Source: Clostridiales bacterium
GTDB lineage: Bacteria; Bacillota; Clostridia; Monoglobales; Monoglobaceae
Direction of reading: 5' to 3'
DNA: 64,000 bases
Assembly: GCA_019419865.1 (NCBI GenBank)
Contig: JAHZIG010000012.1
Span: forward strand, 25,827-89,826
Shown: positions 17,488 through 26,475 of the stretch, piece after piece
Layout of the letters: every line of letters begins with the position of its first letter
Position numbering within the stretch: position 1 is the stretch's first letter
The notes under the pieces: generated by a model
The model's database searches: none
Told to the model about the DNA's origin: nothing
What the model saw: only the letters and a program-made list of their open reading frames with translations
Position numbers and translations under genes: made by a program

Positions 17488-18000
17488 TATCGCGGCGAGT
17501 TTGACCGGCGCGGAGGAGAGTTTTTGCGCGGCGATAATATTTTTGACGCCGGATGCGGCTTAAAGCCGCGGCGCGGTTATAAATCGCGGTCAATATACAT
17601 ATAGTAGGAATAACGCGAATAGAATTTCGTAGAGACGCTTATGTTTACAAAACGCGCAATTTTAGGGAGATATGTAAAGAGAGTTTGGGGCGGCTATTTT
17701 TGGCCGCCTATTGTTTTAAAACGACGGATATAATAACAAAACGGGGATAGACCTAAGCGGGCGTTTGGAGTTTGATTTGTAATCAAAATTTAATATTAAA
17801 GAAATAAATATATATTATAATAGAATTGAGTCAGTATACAAACTTGAAGCGGTCATAAGCTTAAAAGGCTATGATTTTGAAATTTATAAACAGAGGTTGA
17901 ATAGACGCGGTTATTTTATAATAGATATTAATGGAAGAGTTTGAAAATGTCGGCGCGGCGGTTTGGGTCGCGCGCGTAATCGAGAGAACGGAGGTATATA
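17488..18000 (+). other. 513-base gap in the division cluster, no gene found
   Basis: This stretch between the FtsL-like gene and the PBP holds two small hairpins: GCGGC-TTAAA-GCCGC at 17575-17589 after offset by the local GC run, approximate, and GGCGGC with GCCGCC at 17689-17708. The second is followed by a weakly T-rich stretch. A TATAAT at 17816 is not paired with a recognisable -35. The last 200 bases are AT-rich and may hold a promoter for the PBP that I cannot define. The only open frames are short and lack ribosome sites. Confidence 0.4.
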
Positions 18001-20271
18001 ATGGCGAAACGTACTCCTAAAAAGGGCGGCTCGGGTTTTTTCGCCGCTTTTAAGAGTAACAGGATAATTCAGGTCGTGACGCTGTTTTGTTTGGCTTTTG
18101 CGATATTGCTCGGCCGTTCGGCTTGGATACAGATAGTAAAAGGCGACGAGTATAAGCGCGACGCGCTTATACAGCAAACGACGGATAATACGGTGAGCGC
18201 AAAGCGCGGAAACATCTATGATAGAAATTATACGGTTTTGGCGACCAATATGACGGTCGAGACCGTTAGTATCGAGCCCGCGATCCTCAGAGAATCCATA
18301 TCCTCGAAGAGCCTGAGCGTGGAAGACGTAGCGGGCAGGATAGGCGAGATATTAGCCGAGGATACGGGGAGCGTTAAGGATAAGATAAACAAGCAGAGCA
18401 GTTTCGAGTATTTGAAAAAGAGGATAGATAAGACTACGGCCGACGAACTGAGGACGTATGTGAGCAATACGGGGTTGAGCGGGATAAATTTCGTCGAGGA
18501 CGTTAAAAGATATTATCCGTACAATAACTTCGCGTCTCAGGTCATAGGCTTTTGCGGAAGCGATAATCAGGGGCTCGACGGGATCGAGAGCGCGTACGAC
18601 GACGTCTTGAGCGGAGTTCCCGGACGCGTCGTATCGACTCAGCAGTCCACAGGACTCGAATCCGGCGGCAACTATGAGAGTTACATAGAGGCTCAGGACG
18701 GCAATTCGGTCGTGCTTACGATAGACGAGACGATCCAGGGATTCGTTGAAAAGCATCTGGAAAACGCCAGAGTCGAGAACAAGCTTAAGGAAGGCGCGGC
18801 GGCTATAGTGATGGACGTGAACACCGCGGAAATACTCGCGATGTGTACAAAACCCGATTACGATCTAAACGAGCCGTTCGTAATAACGGACGCGATAGAA
18901 GAAAAGTATCCCGGCGTTACCGAGGAGCTTAAAGGTCTCGAAGGCGAAGCCTACAGCGAACGCTTTAACGAAGTGATACAGACCGTGCGCAGAAACAAGG
19001 CGGTCGTGGATTCCTACGAGCCCGGTTCTACGTTCAAGTCGGTCACCGCGTCGATAGCGCTCGAGAGCAGCGCTTGCTCGCTCGAGGATCAGTTTACCTG
19101 CGGCGGCTCTTATACCGTTCAGGATAGATCGATAAGATGCGCGAACACGAGCGGACACGGGACTCAGACGTTTGCCGAGGCCGTGAAGAATTCGTGTAAC
19201 CCGGCGTTTATTCAGATAGGACAGAAGATAGGAAAAGAAAAATTCTTAGAGGGCGCGGAAGCGTTCGGTTTCTTCTCTAAAACGGGTATCGAGCTGCCCG
19301 GCGAGAATACGGGCGTAGGATTTTCGTTGGATAATTTTACCGACGTCGATCTGGCTACGTCTTCGTTCGGACAGTCGATCACGGTCACGCCGCTTCAAAT
19401 GGTCACGGCCGTCAGCGCGATAGCGAACGGCGGCAGGCTGCTCAAGCCGCATCTGGTAAAACAGATCGTCAATTCGGACATGGGGATCGTTGAGAACATC
19501 GAGACCGAGGTCGTAAGACAGGTGATATCCGAGGAGACCAGCGATCAGATGTGCGAGATACTCGAATCGGTCGTAAGCGAAGGCGGCGGTAAGAACGCTT
19601 ACCTCGCCGGATATAGGATAGCGGGAAAAACCGGTACGTCGGAAAAATATCCGCGTAATCAGAACAAGTATGTGGCGTCGTTTATCGGCTTCGCGCCGGC
19701 CGACGATCCGCAGGTTGTATGTCTCGTACTGCTCGACGAGCCGCAGGGCGATTCATATTACGGCGGAGCTATCGCGGCGCCGGTAGTCAGGGATATCCTT
19801 GAAGAGACGCTGCAATATTTGGACGTCGAACCGAGATACAACGAGGACGAAGAGGCTTATGTAGACGTGGACGTTCCGGACATAACCGGAATGACGGTAG
19901 AAGAGGCGGAAAGCGCGCTCGCCGAGCAGGAGCTTGAGATAAGAGTCGAAGGTTCTTCCGATAATATAATAACGGATCAGATACCTAAGGCTAACACAAA
20001 AGCGACCGTCGGAGCCGCTATAGTGGCGTATACGGAGGGCGAGAAGGCGACGCGAACGGTCGAAGTACCGGATCTGATCGGCGAGAGCGTTTCGTCCGTT
20101 AATTCCATTATTGTAAATAACGGGCTGAACGCAAAAATAAAGGGCGTGTCTAAGAGCGGCGGATCCGCCGTTTGCGTAGAACAATCGCCCGTAGCCGGAA
20201 CTATGGTCGAACCGGGAACGGTGATCACGGTCGATTTCAGATATTCCGACAGCGAGACCGTTAACGACTAA
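18001..20271 (+). CDS. Class B penicillin-binding protein with two PASTA domains (FtsI/SpoVD type)
   Basis: Peptidoglycan transpeptidase anchored by one N-terminal membrane segment (IIQVVTLFCLAFAILLG). A dimerization region follows (AKRGNIYDRNYTVLATN, GLDGIESAYDDVLSG). The transpeptidase domain shows the three catalytic motifs: STFK in YEPGSTFKS, SCN in VKNSCNPAF and KTGT in IAGKTGTSEKY. Two C-terminal PASTA repeats follow, beginning VDVPDITGMTVEEAESAL and VEVPDLIGESVSSV. Length is 756 residues. Its place in the dcw cluster fits division FtsI/PbpB or the spore-cortex paralogue SpoVD; sequence reading alone does not separate these. GGAGG lies seven bases before the ATG. Confidence 0.93.
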   Translation: MAKRTPKKGGSGFFAAFKSNRIIQVVTLFCLAFAILLGRSAWIQIVKGDEYKRDALIQQTTDNTVSAKRGNIYDRNYTVLATNMTVETVSIEPAILRESISSKSLSVEDVAGRIGEILAEDTGSVKDKINKQSSFEYLKKRIDKTTADELRTYVSNTGLSGINFVEDVKRYYPYNNFASQVIGFCGSDNQGLDGIESAYDDVLSGVPGRVVSTQQSTGLESGGNYESYIEAQDGNSVVLTIDETIQGFVEKHLENARVENKLKEGAAAIVMDVNTAEILAMCTKPDYDLNEPFVITDAIEEKYPGVTEELKGLEGEAYSERFNEVIQTVRRNKAVVDSYEPGSTFKSVTASIALESSACSLEDQFTCGGSYTVQDRSIRCANTSGHGTQTFAEAVKNSCNPAFIQIGQKIGKEKFLEGAEAFGFFSKTGIELPGENTGVGFSLDNFTDVDLATSSFGQSITVTPLQMVTAVSAIANGGRLLKPHLVKQIVNSDMGIVENIETEVVRQVISEETSDQMCEILESVVSEGGGKNAYLAGYRIAGKTGTSEKYPRNQNKYVASFIGFAPADDPQVVCLVLLDEPQGDSYYGGAIAAPVVRDILEETLQYLDVEPRYNEDEEAYVDVDVPDITGMTVEEAESALAEQELEIRVEGSSDNIITDQIPKANTKATVGAAIVAYTEGEKATRTVEVPDLIGESVSSVNSIIVNNGLNAKIKGVSKSGGSAVCVEQSPVAGTMVEPGTVITVDFRYSDSETVND

Positions 20272-20351
20272 CGGCGCGTTTGAGCTTGATTATACAGGCG
20301 TATGTTATAAAATGCGAGAGATTTATATCGACAGCTTTGGCGTTATAAATA

Positions 20352-20380
20352 TTGTAAATTCCATAGCGTTGTGATATAAT
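20352..20380 (+). promoter_or_regulatory. Sigma-A type promoter before murE
   Basis: TTGTAA (20352-20357), exactly 17 bases and TATAAT (20375-20380), with TG one base before the -10. Transcription would start near 20387, about 100 bases before the murE ATG. It gives the murE-murF-mraY part its own input within the cluster. Confidence 0.75.
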
Positions 20381-20485
20381 ATTTACATTGTATATTTATA
20401 GGCGTTGTTTCGGCGGCGCGGCGGGATAAATTTGAGCGATATTGATAAAGCGTTTATAGAGACGTTTAAAACAGGGGGAAGTATT

Positions 20486-21928
20486 ATGAATCTTGTGGAA
20501 TTAATGGCGGACGTTGATATCAAGGAAACGCACGGGGACTGCAACATCGATATAACAGGGCTGGCTTACGATTCAAGAGAGGTTAAGCCGGGCGACGTAT
20601 TTGTATGTATTTCCGGATATCAGACGGACGGACACCAGTATGCGAGGTCGGCGGCCGAGAGCGGAGCGGCCGCTATAGTCGCCGAGCGCGAGCTTGACGA
20701 CGTGAATATTCCTTACGTTATAGTGGAAAACAGCAGGATAGCTATGTCGAGGATGGCGGCTAAATACTATGATTATCCGTTTAGAAAATTTAAGCTGATC
20801 GGCATAACGGGAACTAACGGAAAGACTACGACGACTTATCTTGTAAAGGCGATATTGGAAAGCCTTGGGAAAAAAGTGGGGCTTATCGGCACGAACCAGA
20901 ACATGATCGGCGATAAGGTCTTGCCTTCAGAGCGGACCACGCCGGATTCGCTCGAGCTTATGCAGCTTTTCGCGATGATAGCGGAGGCGAAGGCGGATTA
21001 TGTGGTCATGGAGGTCTCGTCGCACGCGCTGGCGCTCGACCGCGTGACGTCGTGTGAATTCGACGTGGGCGCGTTTACTAACATAACCCAGGACCATCTG
21101 GATTTTCACAAGACGATGGAGAATTATTTGGACGCTAAAAGTATTTTGTTCGATATATCCCGCGTGGGAGTGGTAAATTTAGACGATCCGAAAGGCGGAT
21201 ATCTTGTAGATAAGGCCAATACCGAGAGTATGATAACTTACGGCATAGAAAGCGACTGCGACCTTAAAGCGAGCGATATCCATTTAAATTCGGACGGCGT
21301 GAAGTTTCACGTTTCATACGGCGGCGCCGAAGAGGACGTCGATTTAAAAATACCGGGCAGGTTCTCGGTATACAACGCGCTTACCGCGCTGGGCTGCATA
21401 CTGGCGCTCAACGTTCCGCTCGATAAAGCGGTCGAAGGCCTGCATACCGCAGGCGGAGTCAAAGGCCGTATCGAGGTGGTTCCGACCAATACTGATTTTA
21501 CGGTCATAATCGATTACGCGCATACGCCGGACGGACTTTTGAACGTTTTAAACGCGATTAAGGATTTCGCTAAGGGCAGGATAATAACAGTGTTCGGCTG
21601 CGGCGGCGACAGAGACGCGCTGAAGCGCCCGAAGATGGGCAAGATCGCCGGAGAGCTTTCCGATATATGCGTCGTAACCAGCGATAATCCAAGGACGGAG
21701 GATCCCGTAAAGATAGTAAACGAGGTCGAGGCGGGCGTCAAGGAGACCGGCTGTAAATACGTTAAGATAGTGAACAGGTTCGAGGCGATCGAATACGCTC
21801 TTGACCTTGCCGAAAAAGATGATATAATACTACTTGCCGGAAAAGGCCATGAAACGTACCAGATCTTGGGAAATACTACCATTCATTTTGATGAAAGGGA
21901 GATAGTTAAGAAGCTTTTGTCAGATTAA
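20486..21928 (+). CDS. murE: UDP-MurNAc-L-Ala-D-Glu:meso-diaminopimelate ligase
   Basis: ATP-dependent Mur ligase adding the third residue of the stem peptide. It has 480 residues with the three-domain layout: N-terminal UDP domain (AYDSREVKPGDVFVCISG), ATP loop GITGTNGKTTTTYL, central EVSSHALALDRV and carbamylated-Lys region, and C-terminal HTPDGL, FGCGGDRD and DNPR. DNPR is the known marker for meso-diaminopimelate rather than lysine. The ATG at 20486 has AGGGGGAA six bases upstream, so longer in-frame extensions upstream are rejected; they would also overlap the promoter. Confidence 0.96.
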   Translation: MNLVELMADVDIKETHGDCNIDITGLAYDSREVKPGDVFVCISGYQTDGHQYARSAAESGAAAIVAERELDDVNIPYVIVENSRIAMSRMAAKYYDYPFRKFKLIGITGTNGKTTTTYLVKAILESLGKKVGLIGTNQNMIGDKVLPSERTTPDSLELMQLFAMIAEAKADYVVMEVSSHALALDRVTSCEFDVGAFTNITQDHLDFHKTMENYLDAKSILFDISRVGVVNLDDPKGGYLVDKANTESMITYGIESDCDLKASDIHLNSDGVKFHVSYGGAEEDVDLKIPGRFSVYNALTALGCILALNVPLDKAVEGLHTAGGVKGRIEVVPTNTDFTVIIDYAHTPDGLLNVLNAIKDFAKGRIITVFGCGGDRDALKRPKMGKIAGELSDICVVTSDNPRTEDPVKIVNEVEAGVKETGCKYVKIVNRFEAIEYALDLAEKDDIILLAGKGHETYQILGNTTIHFDEREIVKKLLSD

Positions 21929-22041
21929 ACGGGTCATAAAGCTCGGATATTCGGCATATATTGATAAGCGGATCTAAAGCTGAGGTGTAGATCTGCATAC
22001 GCATAATTATATTCATTTATCGCCAGGATATTCGGGTCGTA

Positions 22042-22092
22042 CGATCCCGCCGGCAAGCGCCGGTATTTTTAGCCGTACCGCGGCCGGGATCG
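22042..22092 (+). other. Compact three-stem inverted-repeat element between murE and murF
   Basis: An outer 8-bp perfect stem (CGATCCCG at 22042 with CGGGATCG at 22085) encloses two smaller hairpins: CCGGC-AAGC-GCCGG and GCCG-TACCG-CGGC. As RNA this would be a three-way junction of 51 bases. No T-run follows, so it is not a normal terminator. It lies in the 261-base gap between murE and murF. No known riboswitch is recognised. Confidence 0.5.
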
Positions 22093-22138
22093 CGTTTATT
22101 TGACGGGCGCTTTAAAAATACGAGTTTGATAATATGAC

Positions 22139-22172
22139 ATATGCATAATTGGTTATTATACCGTATGCATAT
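22139..22172 (+). repeat. Perfect 9-bp inverted repeat before murF
   Basis: ATATGCATA (22139-22147) and its exact reverse complement TATGCATAT (22164-22172) are separated by 16 bases and end 18 bases before the murF start. Each arm also contains the palindrome ATGCAT. The centre-to-centre distance of 25 bases suits two dimer sites of a DNA-binding protein, or an AT-rich hairpin in the leader. Confidence 0.5.
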
Positions 22173-22189
22173 CGTATGGGGTGAAGTTT

Positions 22190-23575
22190 ATGGAATGGAT
22201 ATTAAATATCGCTCAGATAGCGGAAGCGACAGGCGGAGAAATTTGTAATTGTAATCCTGACGAAATAGTTAAGGACGTCGTAAGAGACAGCAGAGAGGTC
22301 GAAGAAGGAGTCGTCTTTCTGGCGCTTAACGGCGAGAATAACAATGGACACAAGTTTGTCCCCACGGCGATAGAAAACGGCGCCATATGCTGCGTCGTCA
22401 ACAGAGACGAGGGCGACTTTGGGAAGCTGCCGGTTATCAAGGTGGACGATACGTTCAAGGCTTTGATGGATATCGCGTCCTATTACAGGATGCAGTTCGA
22501 TATCCCGATCGTCGGCATAACCGGAAGCGTAGGAAAGACTTCGACGAAAGAAATGATTGCGTGCGTTTTGGGAGAAGAGTTTAAGACGCATAAAACGGAA
22601 GGGAATTATAATAACGAAGTCGGAGTTCCGCTGACGCTGCTCAGATTGTCGAAAGACGACGATATTTCCGTGATAGAGATGGGAATGAGCAATTTCGGAG
22701 AAATATCCAGACTTACAAACGCGGTAAAACCCGACACGGCTGTCATAACTAATATCGGCGTTTCGCATATCGAGAACCTGGGAAGCAGAGAGGGGATACG
22801 CAAGGCTAAGTTCGAGATCTTCGAAGGGCTTTCGGTAGACGGCACAGTGATCTTAAACGGAGACGATCCGTATCTCTGGAGCGCGAACGGCGACATCGAT
22901 TACGAGACGCTCTATTATGGGATCGAAAACAAGGCCTGCGATATAGTGGCCAAAGATATAAAGACTTTTTCTGACAGCAGCGAATTTACGCTCAGGATCG
23001 ACGGGGAAGAGTATAGGTTTGAGATAAACGCCCCCGGAGTTCACCATATATACAACGCGTTGGCGGCCGTGTTGGTCGGTATCAAATATAATATGAGCGT
23101 TGAGAATATCGTCGCCGGAATCAAGAGTTTCGAGCCGTCCGGACACAGACAGGTGATCGTTGAGACGGACAAATTCACGATAATCGAGGATTATTATAAC
23201 GCGAGTCCGGATTCGATGCAGTCCGGGTTAAACGTTTTAAGCATTACCGAGCGTGGCGAGGGATCGAGAAAGGTCGCGTGCCTTGCGGATATGCTCGAGC
23301 TTGGCAATATATCCAAGCAGGCGCACAGACAGGTGGGACACGTGGTCGCCGATTCTAAGGCAGACTGTTTGATCGTCATAGGAAACGACGCGAAGTATAT
23401 TGCCGAGGGAGCTGTGGACAACGGATTCGATCCGGGAAATATATATTACTTTGAAAATAATGATAAAGCTAAAGCCGAGCTTGAAAATATCGTAAGAGAC
23501 GGCGACATAATTCTGATCAAGGGTTCGAGGGGTATGCGTCTCGAGGAGATAGCTAATTATTTAGAGAACCTGTAG
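22190..23575 (+). CDS. murF: UDP-MurNAc-tripeptide:D-Ala-D-Ala ligase
   Basis: Last cytoplasmic Mur ligase, which attaches D-Ala-D-Ala to the UDP-MurNAc tripeptide. It has 461 residues. Motifs are the N-terminal DSREVEEGVVFLALNGENNNGH, ATP loop GITGSVGKTSTKEM, NNEVGVPLTLL, EMGMSNFGEI, TNIGVSHIENLGS and the C-terminal EDYYNASPDSM, all typical of MurF. The ATG at 22190 is preferred to the GTG at 22181 because GGGGTGA then lies at correct spacing. Confidence 0.96.
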   Translation: MEWILNIAQIAEATGGEICNCNPDEIVKDVVRDSREVEEGVVFLALNGENNNGHKFVPTAIENGAICCVVNRDEGDFGKLPVIKVDDTFKALMDIASYYRMQFDIPIVGITGSVGKTSTKEMIACVLGEEFKTHKTEGNYNNEVGVPLTLLRLSKDDDISVIEMGMSNFGEISRLTNAVKPDTAVITNIGVSHIENLGSREGIRKAKFEIFEGLSVDGTVILNGDDPYLWSANGDIDYETLYYGIENKACDIVAKDIKTFSDSSEFTLRIDGEEYRFEINAPGVHHIYNALAAVLVGIKYNMSVENIVAGIKSFEPSGHRQVIVETDKFTIIEDYYNASPDSMQSGLNVLSITERGEGSRKVACLADMLELGNISKQAHRQVGHVVADSKADCLIVIGNDAKYIAEGAVDNGFDPGNIYYFENNDKAKAELENIVRDGDIILIKGSRGMRLEEIANYLENL

Positions 23576-23700
23576 CATAAAACGCCGGCGTATTTTGAAG
23601 TTTGAAGGATTTAGACTGAATTGATATAATATAAAAAACTTAGACGAACGAAGAATTTATTTTATTGACAACAAGGCGATACATAAGAGGGAGGAAGATT

Positions 23701-24690
23701 ATGGATATAGTAACGATATGTATTATATTAGCCGTCGCGGCGTTCGTCGTCGCATTGATAGCCGGAAAGATCCTTATACCGGTATTACATAAGCTTAAGT
23801 TTGGACAGGAGATCCGCGAGGAGGGGCCGAAGTGGCACGCGGCTAAGTCGGGAACTCCGACTATGGGCGGAATGATCTTTATATTTTCCATGCTTTTGGT
23901 TTATATAATATGCATGATAGTAGGATCGATTTTTGATATCGACTTCGGCGCGGCGTATGAGATGATAATGCTGTTTTCGCTCGCGTTGGCGTTCGGCGTA
24001 ATAGGATTTATCGACGATTATATAAAGGTCATATTAAAGCGTAATCTGGGACTTACGGCTATACAAAAATTCAGCCTCCAGTTTATCGTGTCGCTGCTGT
24101 TTTCGATGTGGGTCGCGTTGGGTACTGACACGGGGACTCAGATAGCGATACCGTTTATAAACAGATACGTCGATCTCAGCTGGTTATATATACCGTTTAC
24201 TATGTTCGTAATGCTGGCTTCGGTCAACAGCGTCAACCTGACCGACGGACTCGACGGTCTGGCGTCGTCGGTGACGATAGTGGTGGCCTTGTTCTACACG
24301 ATACTTTCGGTTAAGACCGAGAACTGCACGGTCGCGTTCTTCGGCGCGGCGCTGATCGGTTCGCTCGTCGGATTCCTGTGCTATAACTGGAAGCCGGCTA
24401 AGGTTTTTATGGGCGATACCGGCTCGCTGTTTCTGGGCGGAGCGGTATGCGGAATGGCTATTTTGTTAAAACAGCCGATAACCCTGCTCATTGTGGGATT
24501 CGTATACGTTATGGAGACGCTGTCGGTCATAATCCAGGTCGCGTCCTATAAGCTCACCGGAAAACGCGTGTTTAAGATGTCGCCGATACACCATCATTTC
24601 GAGATGTGCGGCTGGAGCGAGGTCAAGGTGGTGACTGTGTTTACCGCGGGTACGGTCATATTATGCGCGCTTATGTATTTGGCGCTGTAG
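23701..24690 (+). CDS. mraY: Phospho-MurNAc-pentapeptide transferase
   Basis: Integral membrane enzyme making lipid I from UDP-MurNAc-pentapeptide and undecaprenyl phosphate. It has 329 residues and about ten membrane segments. Catalytic motifs are the aspartates in GFIDDYIKV, NLTDGLDGLA, MGDTGSLFLGG and the histidines in SPIHHHFEMCGWSE. GGGAGGAAG precedes the ATG at 23701. The next gene is an ftsW-type gene; murD, which usually follows mraY, is missing. Confidence 0.96.
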   Translation: MDIVTICIILAVAAFVVALIAGKILIPVLHKLKFGQEIREEGPKWHAAKSGTPTMGGMIFIFSMLLVYIICMIVGSIFDIDFGAAYEMIMLFSLALAFGVIGFIDDYIKVILKRNLGLTAIQKFSLQFIVSLLFSMWVALGTDTGTQIAIPFINRYVDLSWLYIPFTMFVMLASVNSVNLTDGLDGLASSVTIVVALFYTILSVKTENCTVAFFGAALIGSLVGFLCYNWKPAKVFMGDTGSLFLGGAVCGMAILLKQPITLLIVGFVYVMETLSVIIQVASYKLTGKRVFKMSPIHHHFEMCGWSEVKVVTVFTAGTVILCALMYLAL

Positions 24691-24757
24691 GATTATTGAG
24701 ATTTTAATCGATATAGATAAAAAAGCAGTTCGTCTGTTAAAGAAAAGGAGGTTTGTC

Positions 24758-26242
24758 ATGGACAGGAGAAGAAACGACGATTCATACGAATACGGACGCT
24801 CAAACAGATCCGGCGGCGGCAGACGCGGCGGAAGCGGCCGTTTCAGCTCGCGGTCGGGCGGCTCGTCAAGCGGCGCCGCCGGGAACAACGGCAAGAATTA
24901 TGTTAACAATACTAACGGATATTCTTCATCCAATCAGTATCTATACAGACAAAATAAAAACGATTACAGTAAACTCAGCTCGAAATCCGGATTAAACGGG
25001 TCGAGTTATCCGAGCCGCAACCTGTATTCTCCCAGCTATGATTTAAAGACGGGCAGATTTCGGACAGACGAAAACGAGGTTTATCAAAAAAGAAACGAGA
25101 GCGCGGTCAGAAGCGGCGGTGGCGGCGGTGGCGTTATAAGCGGCGGCCGGAGACTGCTCAGAAACGTTTACGGCAAGATAGACTATCAGTTTCTGGCGAT
25201 CACTTTGATACTTGTCGCTTTCGGCATAATAATGCTGTACAGCGCGAGCAGTTCCCGCGCGTACGTGCAGTATAACGACAGTCTCTATTACATGAAAGGC
25301 CAGGTAAAAGGTCTGATACTCGGACTTATAGCGATGTTTATAACTTCGAGGTTGGATTACCATGTATATCTTAAATTCAGTGTGCCAATATACATTTTTG
25401 CGGGATTGTTGCTCGTATTGGTATTATTTTTTGGCACGACGACGAACGGAGCTACAAGGTGGCTGTTTGGATTCCAGCCGTCGGAGATAGCTAAGTTTGC
25501 AATTATAATAGCGTGCTCGGCGTTTTTGTACGTTTATCAGGTCAGACTGCATCTGTTTTTCAAGGGTTTCTGTCCATGCTTGATATTAGCGGGGATGTAT
25601 ATAATTCTCCTCGCGCTGGAGCCGCATTTTAGCTGTATAATACTCGTATTTTTGACTACGATATTACTTCTGTTTGTGGCGGGGGCAAAGTGGAAACACT
25701 TCTTTATCGTGGGCGTTCCAAGCCTTATAGGCGGTATAATCATGATGGTCATGGAGCCGTATAGGTTCCAGAGACTTGTATCGTTTACGAATCCTTTCGC
25801 GTATATACGCGACGAAGGCTGGCAGGTGGTCCAGTCGCTGTACGCGATAGGTTCGGGAGGCTTTTTCGGCGTCGGTCTCGGGCAGAGCCGGCAAAAGTAT
25901 ATGTCGCTGCCGGAGCCGCATAACGACTTTATCTTTTCGGTTCTGGCGGAGGAACTGGGCCTTCTCGGAGTGATCGTGGTTATAGGGCTTTTCGCTTTCC
26001 TGATAATACGCGGGATAAGCATAGCGTCGAAAGCTCCCGATAAGTTCGGAACTCTTTTGGTAGCCGGAATAGTCGGGATAATAGGATTCCAGGCGATGAT
26101 CAATATAGCCGTCGTAACGTCCACGCTTCCGGCGACCGGTATGCCGCTCCCGTTCTTCAGTTACGGCAGTACGGCGCTTACGATGACGCTTGCGGAGATA
26201 GGGATAGTCCTTAACGTGTCGCGGCAGCGAAGGCTGATTTGA
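24758..26242 (+). CDS. ftsW: SEDS-family glycosyltransferase FtsW/SpoVE with Gly/Ser-rich head
   Basis: Polytopic SEDS protein that polymerises glycan strands from lipid II with its partner class B PBP. After about 125 cytoplasmic residues rich in Gly, Ser, Arg, Asn and Tyr come some ten membrane segments starting at FLAITLILVAFGIIMLYSAS. Conserved parts include FQPSEIAKFAIII, GGFFGVGLGQSRQK, PEPHNDFIFSVLAEELGLLG and PATGMPLPFFSYGST. The long head is not usual. It could be the vegetative FtsW or the sporulation paralogue SpoVE. AAGGAGG lies six bases before the ATG. Confidence 0.9.
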   Translation: MDRRRNDDSYEYGRSNRSGGGRRGGSGRFSSRSGGSSSGAAGNNGKNYVNNTNGYSSSNQYLYRQNKNDYSKLSSKSGLNGSSYPSRNLYSPSYDLKTGRFRTDENEVYQKRNESAVRSGGGGGGVISGGRRLLRNVYGKIDYQFLAITLILVAFGIIMLYSASSSRAYVQYNDSLYYMKGQVKGLILGLIAMFITSRLDYHVYLKFSVPIYIFAGLLLVLVLFFGTTTNGATRWLFGFQPSEIAKFAIIIACSAFLYVYQVRLHLFFKGFCPCLILAGMYIILLALEPHFSCIILVFLTTILLLFVAGAKWKHFFIVGVPSLIGGIIMMVMEPYRFQRLVSFTNPFAYIRDEGWQVVQSLYAIGSGGFFGVGLGQSRQKYMSLPEPHNDFIFSVLAEELGLLGVIVVIGLFAFLIIRGISIASKAPDKFGTLLVAGIVGIIGFQAMINIAVVTSTLPATGMPLPFFSYGSTALTMTLAEIGIVLNVSRQRRLI

Positions 26243-26475
26243 CGTACCATGCCGGAGCTGATATGGAATTATAAATTATATTGACTTTGGTTTCCGTAGT
26301 TTTATCCGGCGGGGAATTTGACGTGAGAGTCCCGCTAAGTTATAAGGCTGCGGAATTTTTTATAGTAAGCCGGTTTAGATTAAGAGTTTTAAGCGAATTT
26401 ATTTATCGCGGATCTATGCGGACTGAAGACCCGGCGCTTGAGGCGGCGAGAACGTTTATAGGAGGGCGTTTTAAA

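Noticed and set aside
17641..17733. 30-residue frame starting ATG in the gap before the PBP
   Set aside because: No ribosome site and it runs through a GC hairpin; no recognisable content.
17816..17821. TATAAT as promoter for the PBP gene
   Set aside because: The base sequence 17 bases upstream does not resemble a -35 and the region is generally AT-rich.
26281..26475. N-terminal extension of murG
   Set aside because: No ribosome site at 26281 and no family similarity; the ATG at 26476 with GGAGGG fits all MurG proteins.
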